NCBI GenBank assembly: GCA_009192285.1
Contig: CM018604.1
Coordinates: 1,736,001-1,800,000, forward strand
Direction of reading: 5' to 3'
Length of the DNA stretch: 64,000 nucleotides
Source: Morchella semilibera
Taxonomy: Eukaryota > Ascomycota > Pezizomycetes > Pezizales > Morchellaceae
Part shown: piece by piece, positions 19,453-30,378 of the stretch
Position numbering within the stretch: the stretch's first letter is position 1
How the letters are laid out: each line of letters opens with the position of its first letter
Made by a program: the position numbers and the translations under genes
The notes under the pieces: model-generated
Databases searched by the model: none
What the model saw: the letters and a program-made list of their open reading frames with translations, nothing else
Told to the model about the DNA's origin: nothing

Positions 19453-19941
19453 TATCACGGCTCCGCCTCCTGTACCCCGCCTTCCGTCAAGACGTCTCCG
19501 GAACAGGGTTGTTGGATAGTATCGGTCGATGTCGGAGGTAGAATGATGGATTGGGAAGGAGCTCGGGTGATGGAATGTAAGCGCTAGGAAGGATGGGGTA
19601 GTATCGGGCTGGAAGCATGGGTATTGGGAATAGTATGGGTGGTACGGGAGTGGGGTAGATTCTATGGGATTCTATGGTGATGAGTCAGCGGTGTGACGGG
19701 GAAGTTGTATATATAGCGTGTATTCTTTCCTATGTTTCTGCCTCTCTAGGCAACGTCTTCTTTCTGTTAGCAATATATTACTTTGGCTTCGGCCCTTCTG
19801 TTCCTGCCTCGTCCCCGAACCTGAACCTGAACCTGAATCTGAACCTGTCCCGCCTCGGGTATCTCCTGAGCCGACCCTGTCTCCGCCCTCGTTCCTGGAT
19901 TTACTTCGTCTGAGTCCCTGACCCGACTCCGCCCCGTTAGA
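19453..19941 (+). repeat. 5' LTR of element F (489 bp)
   Basis: Includes a TATA-like TATATATAG at 19708-19716 and a short run of CTGAAC hexamers near 19816-19845. Nearly identical to 25079-25566. Confidence 0.9.
19708..19716 (+). promoter_or_regulatory. TATA-like box in the 5' LTR of element F
   Basis: TATATATAG within the LTR, upstream of gag. It is repeated at 25334-25342 in the 3' LTR. The position fits an LTR promoter; the transcription start is not visible. Confidence 0.45.
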
Positions 19942-19976
19942 CTACGTTGCCTCTCATTGGCTCCGGAGATACTACT

Positions 19977-21464
19977 ATGGCAGCCTCCGGATCTTCATTT
20001 ACTATTGCTCCTCCACCTGTTATTACCGAACGCATCGCTAACAGCGATGTGGTTCCTGCCACTTGGGCTGCTCCGGAGGATGTTCGAGCTTTTTCCCAGC
20101 AATACGACCATGATAAGGCTCTTCTCTTTGATCTTCTGGGGTATAATATCTCTCGCATTAGACATGAGAGAGACTTGGCCCGTCTCGAGAGAGACACGGC
20201 CTTGAATACTGCCTCTGTTATCCCTGATCTTGAACAGCAAATTATGAACCTAGAGAACCAACTTGCGGAGGTCCGCCAGCTTAATACTTTGCTGTCTGCC
20301 CAGGCTCCTGCTCCTCCCGCTGTTCCTCCTGCTCCTCCCGCTGTTCCTCCTGCTCCTCACGCTGTTCCTCCACCTCCGGCCGCGCCTCCTGTTGTTCCCC
20401 CAGTCGTTCCTCCTCCGTCCGCTGCTGCTCCTCGCTCCGAGAAGGTCCCTGACCCACCTAAGTTTGATGGCAAACGGGAGGAACTTCGCCCCTTTGTCAC
20501 TCAACTCCGCCTTAAGATGCTCGCCAACCATGATCGCTTTCCCGCTGCTCAAGCCCGCCTTGCCTATGCTATTAATCTTCTCTCTGGGCGTGCCCTTGCC
20601 CAGGTAATGCCCCTCGTTGTCGGAGGATGCATCGATCTGGAAGATATCGAAGCCCTGATTACTATTCTGGAAACTGCCTTCGGAGATCCAGATCGTATTG
20701 CCACTGCCGAACGAGAACTCGAACGTCTTACCCAAGGCAGCCGAGATTTTGCTAATTATTTCGCTGAGTTTCAACGCTTGGCTGCGGAGGTCAGATGGAA
20801 CGATGAGGCTAAGAAACATGCACTTACTCAAGGACTCTCCCGCGAACTCCGCTCCGCCATGATCCACCACGATGTCCCTGCCGCCACCTCTGAATATGTG
20901 CTCTTGCTTCAAAAGTTGGATAATAGACTCAGGGATGCTCGTGCCAGAGACCGCCCCTCTCCCTTTGCTACCCGTCAGCCCTTTGCTTCCTCTACTCCTG
21001 CTCGTGTTCCCGCTTCCGCTTCTGCTGCTCCCGCTCCTCACCCCTCTTATTCTCCAGGTGGTGCGGTGCCAATGGACCTCTCTGGTGCCCGCCGTCCTCA
21101 ACGACGTGGCCCTATTACCCCCGCTGAACGCGCCCGTCGTGCCGCCCAAGGACTCTGCATGTATTGTGGAGGTCCGGGGCACTTTGCTGCTGAATGTCCT
21201 GCTCGTCCTGTTGCTCGTCCTGCTCGTGTTGCTGCTACTTCTGAGGTCGGTGTACCTCCTGTTATGTCTGGGGCCGGCGCGCCTCCTGTTGTTAATCAAG
21301 CCCCTCGTTCTTCTTCTTCTTCTTCTTCTTCTTCGGGTTATGTTTTTGGGTTTCCTTTTGGTGCTTCCTCCTCTTCGGGCTCTGGGTCTGTGGGTTTGGG
21401 TTCTCCTGGTTCGATGTTGGCAACCGCCCCGGATCAGTCGGGTTTTCACGAGGACCTGTCTTAG
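19977..21464 (+). CDS. Element F gag region
   Basis: Gag of a Ty3/Gypsy element. The ATG at 19977 (MAASGSSFTI) is the first good start after the leader. An alanine and proline-rich stretch is followed by a capsid region (SEKVPDPPKFDGKREEL, YFAEFQRLAAEV) and a CCHC zinc knuckle CMYCGGPGHFAAEC. The end is serine-rich. Confidence 0.85.
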   Translation: MAASGSSFTIAPPPVITERIANSDVVPATWAAPEDVRAFSQQYDHDKALLFDLLGYNISRIRHERDLARLERDTALNTASVIPDLEQQIMNLENQLAEVRQLNTLLSAQAPAPPAVPPAPPAVPPAPHAVPPPPAAPPVVPPVVPPPSAAAPRSEKVPDPPKFDGKREELRPFVTQLRLKMLANHDRFPAAQARLAYAINLLSGRALAQVMPLVVGGCIDLEDIEALITILETAFGDPDRIATAERELERLTQGSRDFANYFAEFQRLAAEVRWNDEAKKHALTQGLSRELRSAMIHHDVPAATSEYVLLLQKLDNRLRDARARDRPSPFATRQPFASSTPARVPASASAAPAPHPSYSPGGAVPMDLSGARRPQRRGPITPAERARRAAQGLCMYCGGPGHFAAECPARPVARPARVAATSEVGVPPVMSGAGAPPVVNQAPRSSSSSSSSSGYVFGFPFGASSSSGSGSVGLGSPGSMLATAPDQSGFHEDLS

Positions 21465-21493
21465 GTGGCTTAGGCCAGGTCCCTCCTCTTTCT

Positions 21494-24400
21494 TTGTCTG
21501 CTTCTGCTGCTTCTGGTGTCCCTGGTGAGAAGGTTTCGGATAACGATCATCTTGTTGTTTCATGTATCGTATCTGATAAAGATAAAACTGTTAAAACCTA
21601 CTCACTTGTTGACACCGGAGCTTCCGGATTCGCATTCATTGATGAATCGTTTGTACGCCACAAGGAAATCCTTACTACTCTTCTTCCCAATCCTCGCGCC
21701 CTTCATGTTATCGATGGAAGAGAAATCCCCTCCGGTAACATTACTCATATTGCCCATTTTTCTCTTCGTATTCAAGGTCATGTTGAAAGGATTTCCGCCT
21801 ATGTTACCCGCCTAGGACATTATCCGTTGGTGCTAGGAATCCCTTGGCTGCGCCGACACAATGTGGCTATTAACTTCGCCGATAACTCGTTGACCTTTGG
21901 GTCCCCTCGCTGTCTTCAACGTTGCAATGATGGACAAGTCTCTGTTTATGTTAAGGGAATTACCTCACCGCTTCCCGCTAATCACGATTTTGAGATTGTT
22001 AGCGCCGCTACCTTTGCCAAAACCACCCAGGGATTAATGGTATATGCCCTATTTCTTGGTGGTTCTACGGAGTCGATACCGTCGGAAATTGCTGCGTTGG
22101 TCCCTCCGGAACATCATCATTTTTGGCAACGGTTTGGCCAGGAAGGTCCTCAGAAATTGCCTCCGCACCGTCCTTATGATATTCGGATTAATCTTCATGA
22201 GGGAAAAGAACCTCCCTTCGGTCCTCTATACAGTATGTCTCGAGATGAATTGGCCGCATTGATTGAATACATCGACGACATGTTAAAAAAAGGATTCATT
22301 GAATCTAGCTCCTCCCCCGCCGGATCCCCCGTCTTGTTTGTGAAAAAGCCTGGTGGTGGACTTCGATTTTGTGTGGACTACCGAGGCCTAAACGCGATTA
22401 CTGTTAAGAATCGCTATCCCTTGCCGCTGCCAAAGGAAACGTTTAATCAACTCTGCAAGGCCAAATGGTATACCAAGTTGGATTTGAAGAATGCCTATAA
22501 TCTGGTCCGAGTTGCCGCTGGGGATGAATGGAAAACTGCATTCCGCACCAGGGTTGGTCATTTTCAGTATAAAGTGATGCCCTTTGGATTGACCAATGCT
22601 CCTGCCGTCTTTCAGCATTTTATCAATGATACTCTTCGCCCTTTTTTGGATCGCTTTTGCACGGCTTATCTTGACGACATCCTTATTTACAGTGAGGATT
22701 TGGAGTCACACCGCAAGCACGTTGACCAGGTTTTGCAAGCCCTTACCGATGCCGATCTTTACTGTTCCCCCGAGAAGTGTGAATTCCAGGTTAAGGAAGT
22801 AAAGTATTTGGGAATGATTGTCACCACCGAAGGCCTGAAGCTCGACCCCAAAAGATTGAAACTATTGTTAAGTGGGCCCGTCCCCTAAACGTTAGGGACA
22901 TACAGGTGTTTAATGGCTGGGCAAATTTTTATCGGCGTTTTATCAAGAATTATTCAGGAATTGTTCGTCCTCTTACTACGCTGACCAAAGGGAATGTTGT
23001 GTTTGTTTGGTCCCCTGCCTGCGAAGAAGCCTTTGAAGGACTTAAAACCGCATTTACTACGGCTCCGATCCTTCGGCATTTTGATTTTGATCGTCGAGCT
23101 ATTGTGGAAACGGACGCATCAGATTACGTTTCGGGCGGTACACTCTCTCAGTATAGCGATGAGAATATTTTGCATCCCGTTGCTTTTTTCTCTGGAACCC
23201 ACTCCCCCGCCGAATGCAATTACGAGATTTACGATAAGGAATTATTGGCTATTATCAAGTGTTTCGAAGAATGGAGAGCTGAACTGATGGGTGTCGCCGA
23301 ACCTATTGAAGTTCTGAGCGACCACCGGAACCTGGAATATTTTATGACCAAAAGGGATTTGAATCGCCGACAGGCACGCTGGTCAGAGTTTCTTTCTCGT
23401 TTTAATTATGTGATTAAGTATCGACCGGGGAAGCAAGGAGGAAAACCGGATGCATTGACTAGGAGATCAGGAGATCTGCCTAAAGAGGGGGATGAACGCC
23501 TGACGCAGCAAAGTCAGACAGTGTTGAAGTCCCATAATTTGGGTTTGTTGGCAGCCATTCCGGCTGTCCGAGGACAGTCACCCCTAGAAAAATTCTTTGA
23601 ACAGGCTTATATCACTGACCCATTTCCGAATAAAATCTTAGGACTTCTCCGAGACGGCGTTAGGCATTCCCGAGAAATTACTCTGGCAGAATGTTCGACC
23701 AGGAAAGGCCTTTTAACCTACCGCGGGAAGCTCTTTGTGCCAGATGATGCGTCTTTGCACTTGCACCTGTTGAAAGAACACCATGATGCTCCGTCTGCAG
23801 GCCACCCTGGGAAAGCAAAAACCTTTCAGCTTCTTGCCCGTTCTTATTATTGGCCAGGGATGCGCAACACAGTGGATCGTTATGTTAGGAATTGCCATAC
23901 CTGCAGCCGTAGCAAGACGTCTCGCCATGCTCCTTATGGTGTTCTTCGACCGTTACCAATCCCGCAGAGGCCCTGGACTCATATTTCTATGGATTTTGTT
24001 ACTGGACTGCCCGAGAGTAAAGGAAAGGATGCGATTCTAGTTGTGGTTGACCGTCTCTCCAAGATGAGACACTATATCCCCTGCCATACTACCACTGGAT
24101 CGAGGACCTAGCTCGTCTTTTTATTGATTATGTGTGGAAACTTCACGGTCTCCCCACCAGTATTGTTTCGGATCGGGGTACTCAATTCACATCTCGGTTT
24201 TGGCAATCCCTATGCAAGGCACTGGGAATTAACGTAGCTATGTCATCGGCTTTCCACCCAGAAACTGATGGCCAGACGGAACGAGTTAATGCGATTATGG
24301 AACAGTATTTTCGGAGTTATGTTTCCTATCAACAGGATGATTGGGTCGACTGGCTCCCTCTTGCCGAGTTTGCGTCAAATAATCACCCCTCGGAAACTAC

Positions 24401-25166
24401 GCAGGTATCTCCTTTTATGGCTAATCACGGGTTTGACCCTCGCTTTACGGAAAATCTCGCCCTGCCCCCGTTTATTAATGGCCCTCAAGATACGAATGCT
24501 CTTGCCGATAAAATGGCTGAGATATATGATCAATTGCAAGCAGAGATGCGTTACGCACAGGACCGACAGGAAACCAATGCTAATGCCCACCGAGTCCCCG
24601 CACCCGTCTACCATGTGGGTGATGAGGTATGGCTAAATGCCAGGAATATTCAGACCACTAGGCCCTCTCGGAAGCTTGATTGGAAACGCCTCGGCAGATT
24701 TAAGATTAAGTCTGTTATTAGTCCCTATGCCTACGAACTTGACCTGCCCTCTACGATGAAGATACATCCTGTCTTTCATGTTTCGAAATTGGAACCTTGC
24801 GCTATTGATTCTCTACCAGGACATATTCCTCCCCCCGCACCTCCGGTAATTGTTGACGGCGATGAAGAATGGGAAGTTGATGAGTTGTTGGACTCCCGTC
24901 TTCGTTATTCACGTTTGCAGTATTTGGTTAAGTGGAAGGGTTATGATGCACCAACCTGGGAGTATGCGGAGAATCTTACCAACGTCCCCCGCCTGTTGAT
25001 TCGTTTTCATATGGCATATCCTACCAAGCCGAGACCTGACGGAGTTCTCGCGGAGCTCGAACCTAATGAGAGGGCAACTATCACGGCTCCGCCTCCTGTA
25101 CCCGCCTTCCGTCAAGACGTCTCCGGAACAGGGTTGTTGGATAGTATCGGTCGATGTCGGAGGTAG
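21494..25166 (+). pseudogene. Element F pol region
   Basis: Domain order is protease (VDTGASGFAFID), reverse transcriptase ([38 protein letters not shown]), RNase H ([15 protein letters not shown]), integrase (zinc H-H-C-C site, MDFVTGLPESKG, SDRGTQF) and a C-terminal chromodomain (EEWEVDELLDSR, VKWKGYDAPTWE). This order is that of chromoviruses. The region looks broken at about two points. Confidence 0.88.
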
Positions 25167-25566
25167 AATGATGGATTGGGAAGGAGCTCGGGTGATGGAA
25201 TGTAAGCGCTAGGAAGGATGGGGTAGTATCGGGCTGGAAGCATGGGTATTGGGAATAGTATGGGTGGTACGGGAGTGGGGTAGATTCTATGGGATTCTAT
25301 GTTGATGAGTCAGCGGTGTGACGGGGAAGTTGTATATATAGCGTGTATTCTTTCCTATGTTTCTGCCTCTCTAGGCAACGTCTTCTTTCTGTTAGCAATA
25401 TATTACTTTGGCTTCGGCCCTTCTGTTCCTGCCTCGTCCCCGAACCTGAACCTGAACCTGAATCTGAACCTGTCCCGCCTCGGGTATCTCCTGAGCCGAC
25501 CCTGTCTCCGCCCTCGTTCCTGGATTTACTTCGTCTGAGTCCCTGACCCGACTCCGCCCCGTTAGA
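25079..25566 (+). repeat. 3' LTR of element F (488 bp)
   Basis: A near-identical partner of 19453-19941, followed by the duplication GACAA. The pol frame runs into its start. Confidence 0.9.
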
Positions 25567-25811
25567 GACAAGAGGAAACTCATAGTATCCCTCATCGTTC
25601 TCGTTGAGGTCCCTTCGGTCCTCACTCTCTCTGCTCTGTGCTCTCGTGCCCTTGCCCTTGCCATTGCCTTTGCCTTCGCCGGTGCCTGTGCCTGTGCCTG
25701 CCTGGCGTTGTCCCTGTCTTCATCGGCCCCCTCGTCGAGTACACTGTGCTCCTCGAGTCCCTTTGCGTTATCATTGTCATCTTCTTCTTTGCGTCGGGTT
25801 ATTCCGTCACA

Positions 25812-26485
25812 TCAGAGTCGGCAGCATACCGCTGAAACTCTGCAAAGTACTCAGAAAAACTGCGTTGGCGTTGCCTGATCTCCCTCAAGTTGCGAGCAGC
25901 AGTGGCAGCGCGATCCGGATCCCCAAAGGCATTATTCAAAATTTCAAAAAACTCCGCCATGGAATCAAGAGCGATTCCTTCATCCGTAATATAAAGAAGA
26001 AATTGATCCGCCGCCGGCCCCTCCAATCGAGAAATCGAATACGCAAGTTGTTGGGCCGAAGTAGGAAAGAAATCAAGATTCGCTGTAAGTTTAATTTGTA
26101 AGTGTCTCTGAAAGGTCCTAAGGGTTTTGCGATCGACCCGGTATTTCTCCAGGTCGGGGAGTTTCTCTGATTTGAATGGCTTGGTTAAGTCGTCATGGAG
26201 CTCCTCTAAACCCCCTTTGACTCCTTCTTGCAACTTCTTAATCTTAGCCCGTAGTCCCTGGATTTCTTTGTGGAACTCAGCCCGGCCTTGTTCTGTTTCA
26301 GAATGATGGGTGGTGATGTCGACCGCATATTGCTGGACCCCTCTGTACGCTCTTTGAAGGAGGGCATACGCTTGTTTCGCTTCTTCCGTTGCGGCGGGGT
26401 CTGCTTCAGGGTGAGCGACAAAGAACCCTTTGAGATCCGTATGGAGCTTTTGATAATCAAATGCATCGGTAGCTGGAGAGGTCAT
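25812..26485 (-). pseudogene. Element G gag N-terminal part
   Basis: Matches Gyp1 gag of B and C (start MTSPATDAFDYQKLHTDLKG; capsid region YRVDRKTLRTFQRHLQIKL). It ends where the solo LTR was inserted. Confidence 0.85.
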
Positions 26486-26970
26486 AGTGAACTATGGTGT
26501 GAGAAACTCGAACTGTGCCAGTCAAGTAAGGGTAGTCTCGTTTTAGTGTGACGGAGTAGCCCGACGCAAAGAAAAAGATGACAATGATGACGCAGAAGGA
26601 CCCGAGAAGCACAGCCTAAGCGACGAGGAGACCGACGAAGACAAAGGCAACACCGGGCAGGCACAAGCACAGGCACCGATGAAGGCAAGGGCAAGGGCAA
26701 AGGCACAAGAGCACAGGGCAGAGAGAGTGAGGACCAGATGGACCTCAACGAGAACGATGAGAGGTACTATGGTTTTCCTCTTTAGAGGACAGGTTTCATG
26801 GATATGTTAGGTTCGGAGGACTGGAAGGATTGGCGGGGATGGGATTACTGTAAGCTCGGAGGTGGGGATGAGTCAGAGTAGGTTCTATGGGTTTCTGTTA
26901 CGCAGGAATGTGAGTCATGTTTGGGGTTACGCGAGGGTATGAGTCAGGCTTGGCTCCGGAAATATTGGCT

Positions 26971-26978
26971 ATATAAGG
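26971..26978 (+). promoter_or_regulatory. TATA-like box in the 5' LTR of element D
   Basis: TATATAAG, 390 bp upstream of gag. The equivalent box in the 3' LTR is split by a MITE at 45156-45292. Confidence 0.5.
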
Positions 26979-27059
26979 GAGGCAACGGTGCCTACTCCTG
27001 TAGTTTCTTTCTTCTTCTTTTCTCTTCACGCAACGTCTTCTGTATCTATCTACAATATA

Positions 27060-27196
27060 CATCAGCAAGACCTGATTTGTCTCCTGATGTCTCCTGAGCC
27101 TCAGGAGACTCAAAAAATGTCCAGGAATCTCAGGAGAGTCTCAGGAGACCCAGGAGACTGTTGGGAGACTCCAGTCACAAGTTGAGCTTGCTGATG
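27060..27196 (+). mobile_element. CATCAGCAA MITE, copy 2 (137 bp)
   Basis: CATCAGCAAGAC...CTTGCTGATG with a TA duplication. The empty site is preserved in the 3' LTR of the same element (CTACAATATATCATAG near 45370), which shows the exact ends. Confidence 0.95.
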
Positions 27197-27368
27197 TATC
27201 ATAGTCTCTACTCTTCACTAGTGACTATCGCTGCTCCTTGCATTTCTCGTTCATACTCCCCCTTCTTGGGAAGTATCGCTGTTATTACCCCGCACCTTGC
27301 GGAACGAAGCTATATCCCCGACACCTCCACGAGATTACGTTGCGTCGTCATCCGCACCGTACACAACC

Positions 27369-28750
27369 ATGTCCACTTCTGCTCCTCCACCCCCTCCCAC
27401 AGCCCGCATCCTAGATGGGGTCACCATCGATGGTAATTACCAAATCCCTCAAACCTTTGAGGAGTTTGACGCAGTCGAAGATAAACACTATCACTATGTA
27501 CATCTCCTCGCTCTTGTACGCGAAGGAGATCGGTAGAAGGCGGAACGGGACGCTAGCCGAGCCCTACATCTTCAAACCAGACAAGAGTTGACTGAAGCCA
27601 GGGACCAACTGACCGCCTCCAATAATCATACCGATGCTCTAGAAACCCAAGTCCAAACCCTGGAATTTCAACTCGCTGCAGCTCGTGCACCACCACCACC
27701 ACCACCACCACCACCCCCACCCCCACCAATAGTTCCTCCCCCACCTGCCAATAACCCACCTCCAGCTTTCCGATCAGAGAAGTTCCCAGACCCGCCTAAG
27801 TTTAATGGGACTCGCAAGGAGCTACCCGGGTTCCTTAACCTCCTCCGCACCAAACTCAGGGTTAACCATGACAGGTTCCTGAATGAAGAGGCCAAGGTGT
27901 TTTATGCAGTCTCCCGGTTAGAAGGAAAGGCCTTAGATCAGGTTATCCCAATGGCCACTGGGGATACCGCCCCATTTGTTTCTGTTGCTACCTTTGTTGC
28001 ATTTTTGGAAGCATCGTTCGGAGATCCAGACCCCCGAGGTACAGCCAGAAGAGAGCTCCAGGGCCTTCGTCAAGGCAAAGGTGACTTTGCGACCTACCTT
28101 ACCCAATTTTTACGTATTATGGGTCAACTTGACTACAATGAGGAAGCCAAGAAGGACGCCCTGGAAACTGGGCTATCCGATGACCTCAAGGATGCTATGA
28201 TTTATCAAGATACCACTTTGGAAGGCTTCGATGCCTATGTGAGGAGACTTATGGCTATGGATAACAGGATTAGGGCCAGGAAGAATGCCCATAAAACCAA
28301 CAGGAATCCAATGGGGCAATTCGCCTCCCAACCCGCTTCTCCACACCCGTCGTATACACCAGGAGGCCTGGCCCCTATGGATCTTTCCGCTCTTCAGGCT
28401 CGCCCCGCTATACGCCCTCCACCAGAAGGGAGATATACATTCTCCCATGGCCGCCGACAGACTACTGCTGCGGAAAAGAAATAGAGAATGGAGAATAGCC
28501 GCTGCGCCTACTGTGCCGCTCCGGATCATGTCTTCGCCAACTGCCCTCAAGGCAATCGCCCGCGTGCTCCCCCCCAGTTATGAGGGGTGCCGCCCTATCT
28601 GCTTCCCCTGCCGCCCCTATCGAAGCTCCTATTTCTTCTTCCTCTTCTTTATCTACGGATGTTGTGTTGTCTTCTGGTAATTCGGGTTTTCAGTAGTCCC
28701 TGGCCAGTATTATGGCCCTCGCCAGGGACCTTCAAAGGAATTTTCTTTAT
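27369..28750 (+). pseudogene. Element D gag region
   Basis: Start ATG at 27369 (MSTSAPPPPPTARILDG). It has a poly-proline run encoded by CCACCACC repeats near 27688-27730, a capsid region (SEKFPDPPKFNGTRKELPGF) and a CCHC knuckle CAYCAAPDHVFANC near 28510. It looks broken at a small number of points. Confidence 0.8.
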
Positions 28751-28785
28751 CTGCGTTTTCTATTTCTGGTTTTTCAGTTTCGGCT

Positions 28786-29683
28786 ATGGCAGAGGAGGAG
28801 TTAAATGGAGACCACTTAGTTGTAGCTTGTAACATCGCTTACAATAAGAACTCTATTTCCACCTATGCTATGATCGATACTGGAGCCTCGGGAGTCGCAT
28901 TTATTGATGAAGACTTTGCGCGCCATCACCAACTCCCCCAATTTTCTCTTAAAACCCCTCGAATGCTCGAAGTTATCGATGGAAGGCCTATAGCTTCGGG
29001 TCAAATTACTTCGATTTGCCGCGTTCCTTTACTTATTGGCTCCCACCAAGAACAAATTCCTCTTTTTGTTACCAAACTAGGACAGTACCCCCTGGTTCTT
29101 GGTATTCCTTGGCTACAACATCACGATGCCACCCTTAGGTTTAAAGATAATACAGTAGCCTTTGACTCAGAATTCTGTAAAAAGAATTGTAACGGGGCTA
29201 CTACTACTGTCGACCCTATCCCAGGTCTTAAGCCTCCGACCTATATGATAGGCCCTGTCCCCTTCAGCCGTCTCGCCTGTCGCAACAACTACAAATTTGT
29301 AGTATAACCCTCTACGGGATCGAGAAGGCCCTCCAGGATGCCCCAAATAATGAATGGAAACAAAGGATCCCTGAGCGATATCACAGCCGCCTAAATATGT
29401 TTGACGAGGCATTCGCCCATGACTTACCACCTCGACGCCCCTACGATCATAAGATTCCCTTGAAGGAAGGGAAGGAACCACCATTTGGGCCTCTGTACGG
29501 TATGTCCCAGGATGAGCTGCTCGCACTCAAGGACTACATTCGAGAGAATCTCTCGAAGGGTTTTATTCGCGCTAGCTCGTCTCCCGCTGGAGCCCCGGTA
29601 CTATTTGTTAAAAAGGCAGATGGTTCCCTTCGCCTTTGTGTGGATTACCGAGGGTTGAATGAATTAACAGTTAAGAACCGATA
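28786..29683 (+). pseudogene. Element D pol, protease and start of reverse transcriptase
   Basis: Protease (MIDTGASGVAFIDEDF) and the start of reverse transcriptase ([20 protein letters not shown]). It is interrupted by insertion of element B; pol resumes at 42291. Confidence 0.85.
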
Positions 29684-30317
29684 TGTCCCGGCGTCTTGGC
29701 ATCTGTCCCGACAGTTCGGTGGGCAGTGTATGGTTGTGGCTGTTGGGGAAATGTTAAGCGAGAGCAGGGAATGCGAGGTGGAGGGTGTCGTCATAGGTTT
29801 CTAGGAGGTTCGATGGCGTGATGGATTGGTAATGTAAATAGCGGAGATGGTGGGGAGGATTACGAGGTGTGGTAGCGACGGGTTTCTATGGGATTCTGTG
29901 GATGATGATATGTAGTCTTGGCGGACTGGTGGAGGAGGTATGTTAAATAGCGGGGATAGATGTTTTTCTTAGTTCTTTCTTTCTTTTCTCTCTGTCTCGT
30001 CTTCCTGTTATCTCGGTACATAGGAATCTACTCCTATTTCTAAAGCCATAGCCTCTCGTACCAAAGACTCGGTCCTCTCACAAGAGGAAACTCATAGTAC
30101 CTATCATCGTTCACGTTGAGGTCCATCTGGTCCTCACCTTCCCTGCTCTGCGCTCTTGTGCCCTTGCTCTTGCCCCTGTCTTTGCCTGTGCCTGTGCTTG
30201 TCTCTGGCCGGTGTCGCCTCTGTCTTCGTCAGTCCCCTCGTTACGTAAACTGTGCTCCTCGGGTCCTTCTGCGTCATCATTGTCATCTTCTTCTTTGCGT
30301 CGGGTTACTCCGTCACA
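29684..30317 (+). repeat. 5' LTR of element B (634 bp)
   Basis: TGTCCCGG...CGTCACA. The 3' part holds a run of CCTTGCCC and CTTTGCCT-like hexamers that give leucine and proline-rich shadow frames. Confidence 0.92.
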
Positions 30318-30378
30318 CTAAGACGAGACCATCCTCACTCGACTGGCACAGTTCGAGTTCCTCGCACTATAGTTCACC

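Larger units (their letters stand above)
19453..25566 (+). mobile_element. Element F: young Gyp2 Ty3/Gypsy chromovirus, near-complete
   Basis: Two LTRs (19453-19941 and 25079-25566) differ by only a few bases and have imperfect inverted ends TATCACGG...CCGTTAGA. The target duplication GACAA (19448-19452 and 25567-25571) is perfect. Parts: gag at 19977-21464; protease, reverse transcriptase, RNase H, integrase and chromodomain at 21494-25166. All parts are present but pol looks interrupted, with about two breaks. The insertion is recent judging by LTR similarity. Confidence 0.92.
19053..25811 (+). repeat. Solo Gyp1 LTR, split by element F
   Basis: Starts TGTCCCGG at 19053 and ends CCGTCACA at 25811, with a perfect TCAGA duplication (19048-19052 and 25812-25816). 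Element F occupies 19453-25566. It has no internal region of its own, so it is a solo LTR formed by LTR-LTR recombination before F arrived. Confidence 0.88.
26794..27334 (+). repeat. 5' LTR of element D (Gyp3), with MITE
   Basis: Ends CTCCACGAGA. Contains a TATA-like TATATAAG at 26971-26978 and the MITE at 27060-27196. Otherwise nearly identical to the 3' LTR. Confidence 0.85.

Noticed and set aside
20250-21563. A 437-codon minus-strand frame opposite the gag of element F
   Set aside because: It is the antisense shadow of gag (arginine, serine and threonine runs mirror alanine, proline and serine codons) with no family likeness.
25604-26101. Leucine and proline-rich frames with apparent signal peptides (also near 30116, 35707, 36357, 42089, 50310, 52874)
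   Set aside because: They are all translations of the same hexamer-rich part of the Gyp1 LTR and recur with every LTR copy, so they are not host secreted proteins.
27688-27730. CCACCACC-type minisatellite
   Set aside because: It encodes the poly-proline tract of the element D gag and needs no separate explanation.
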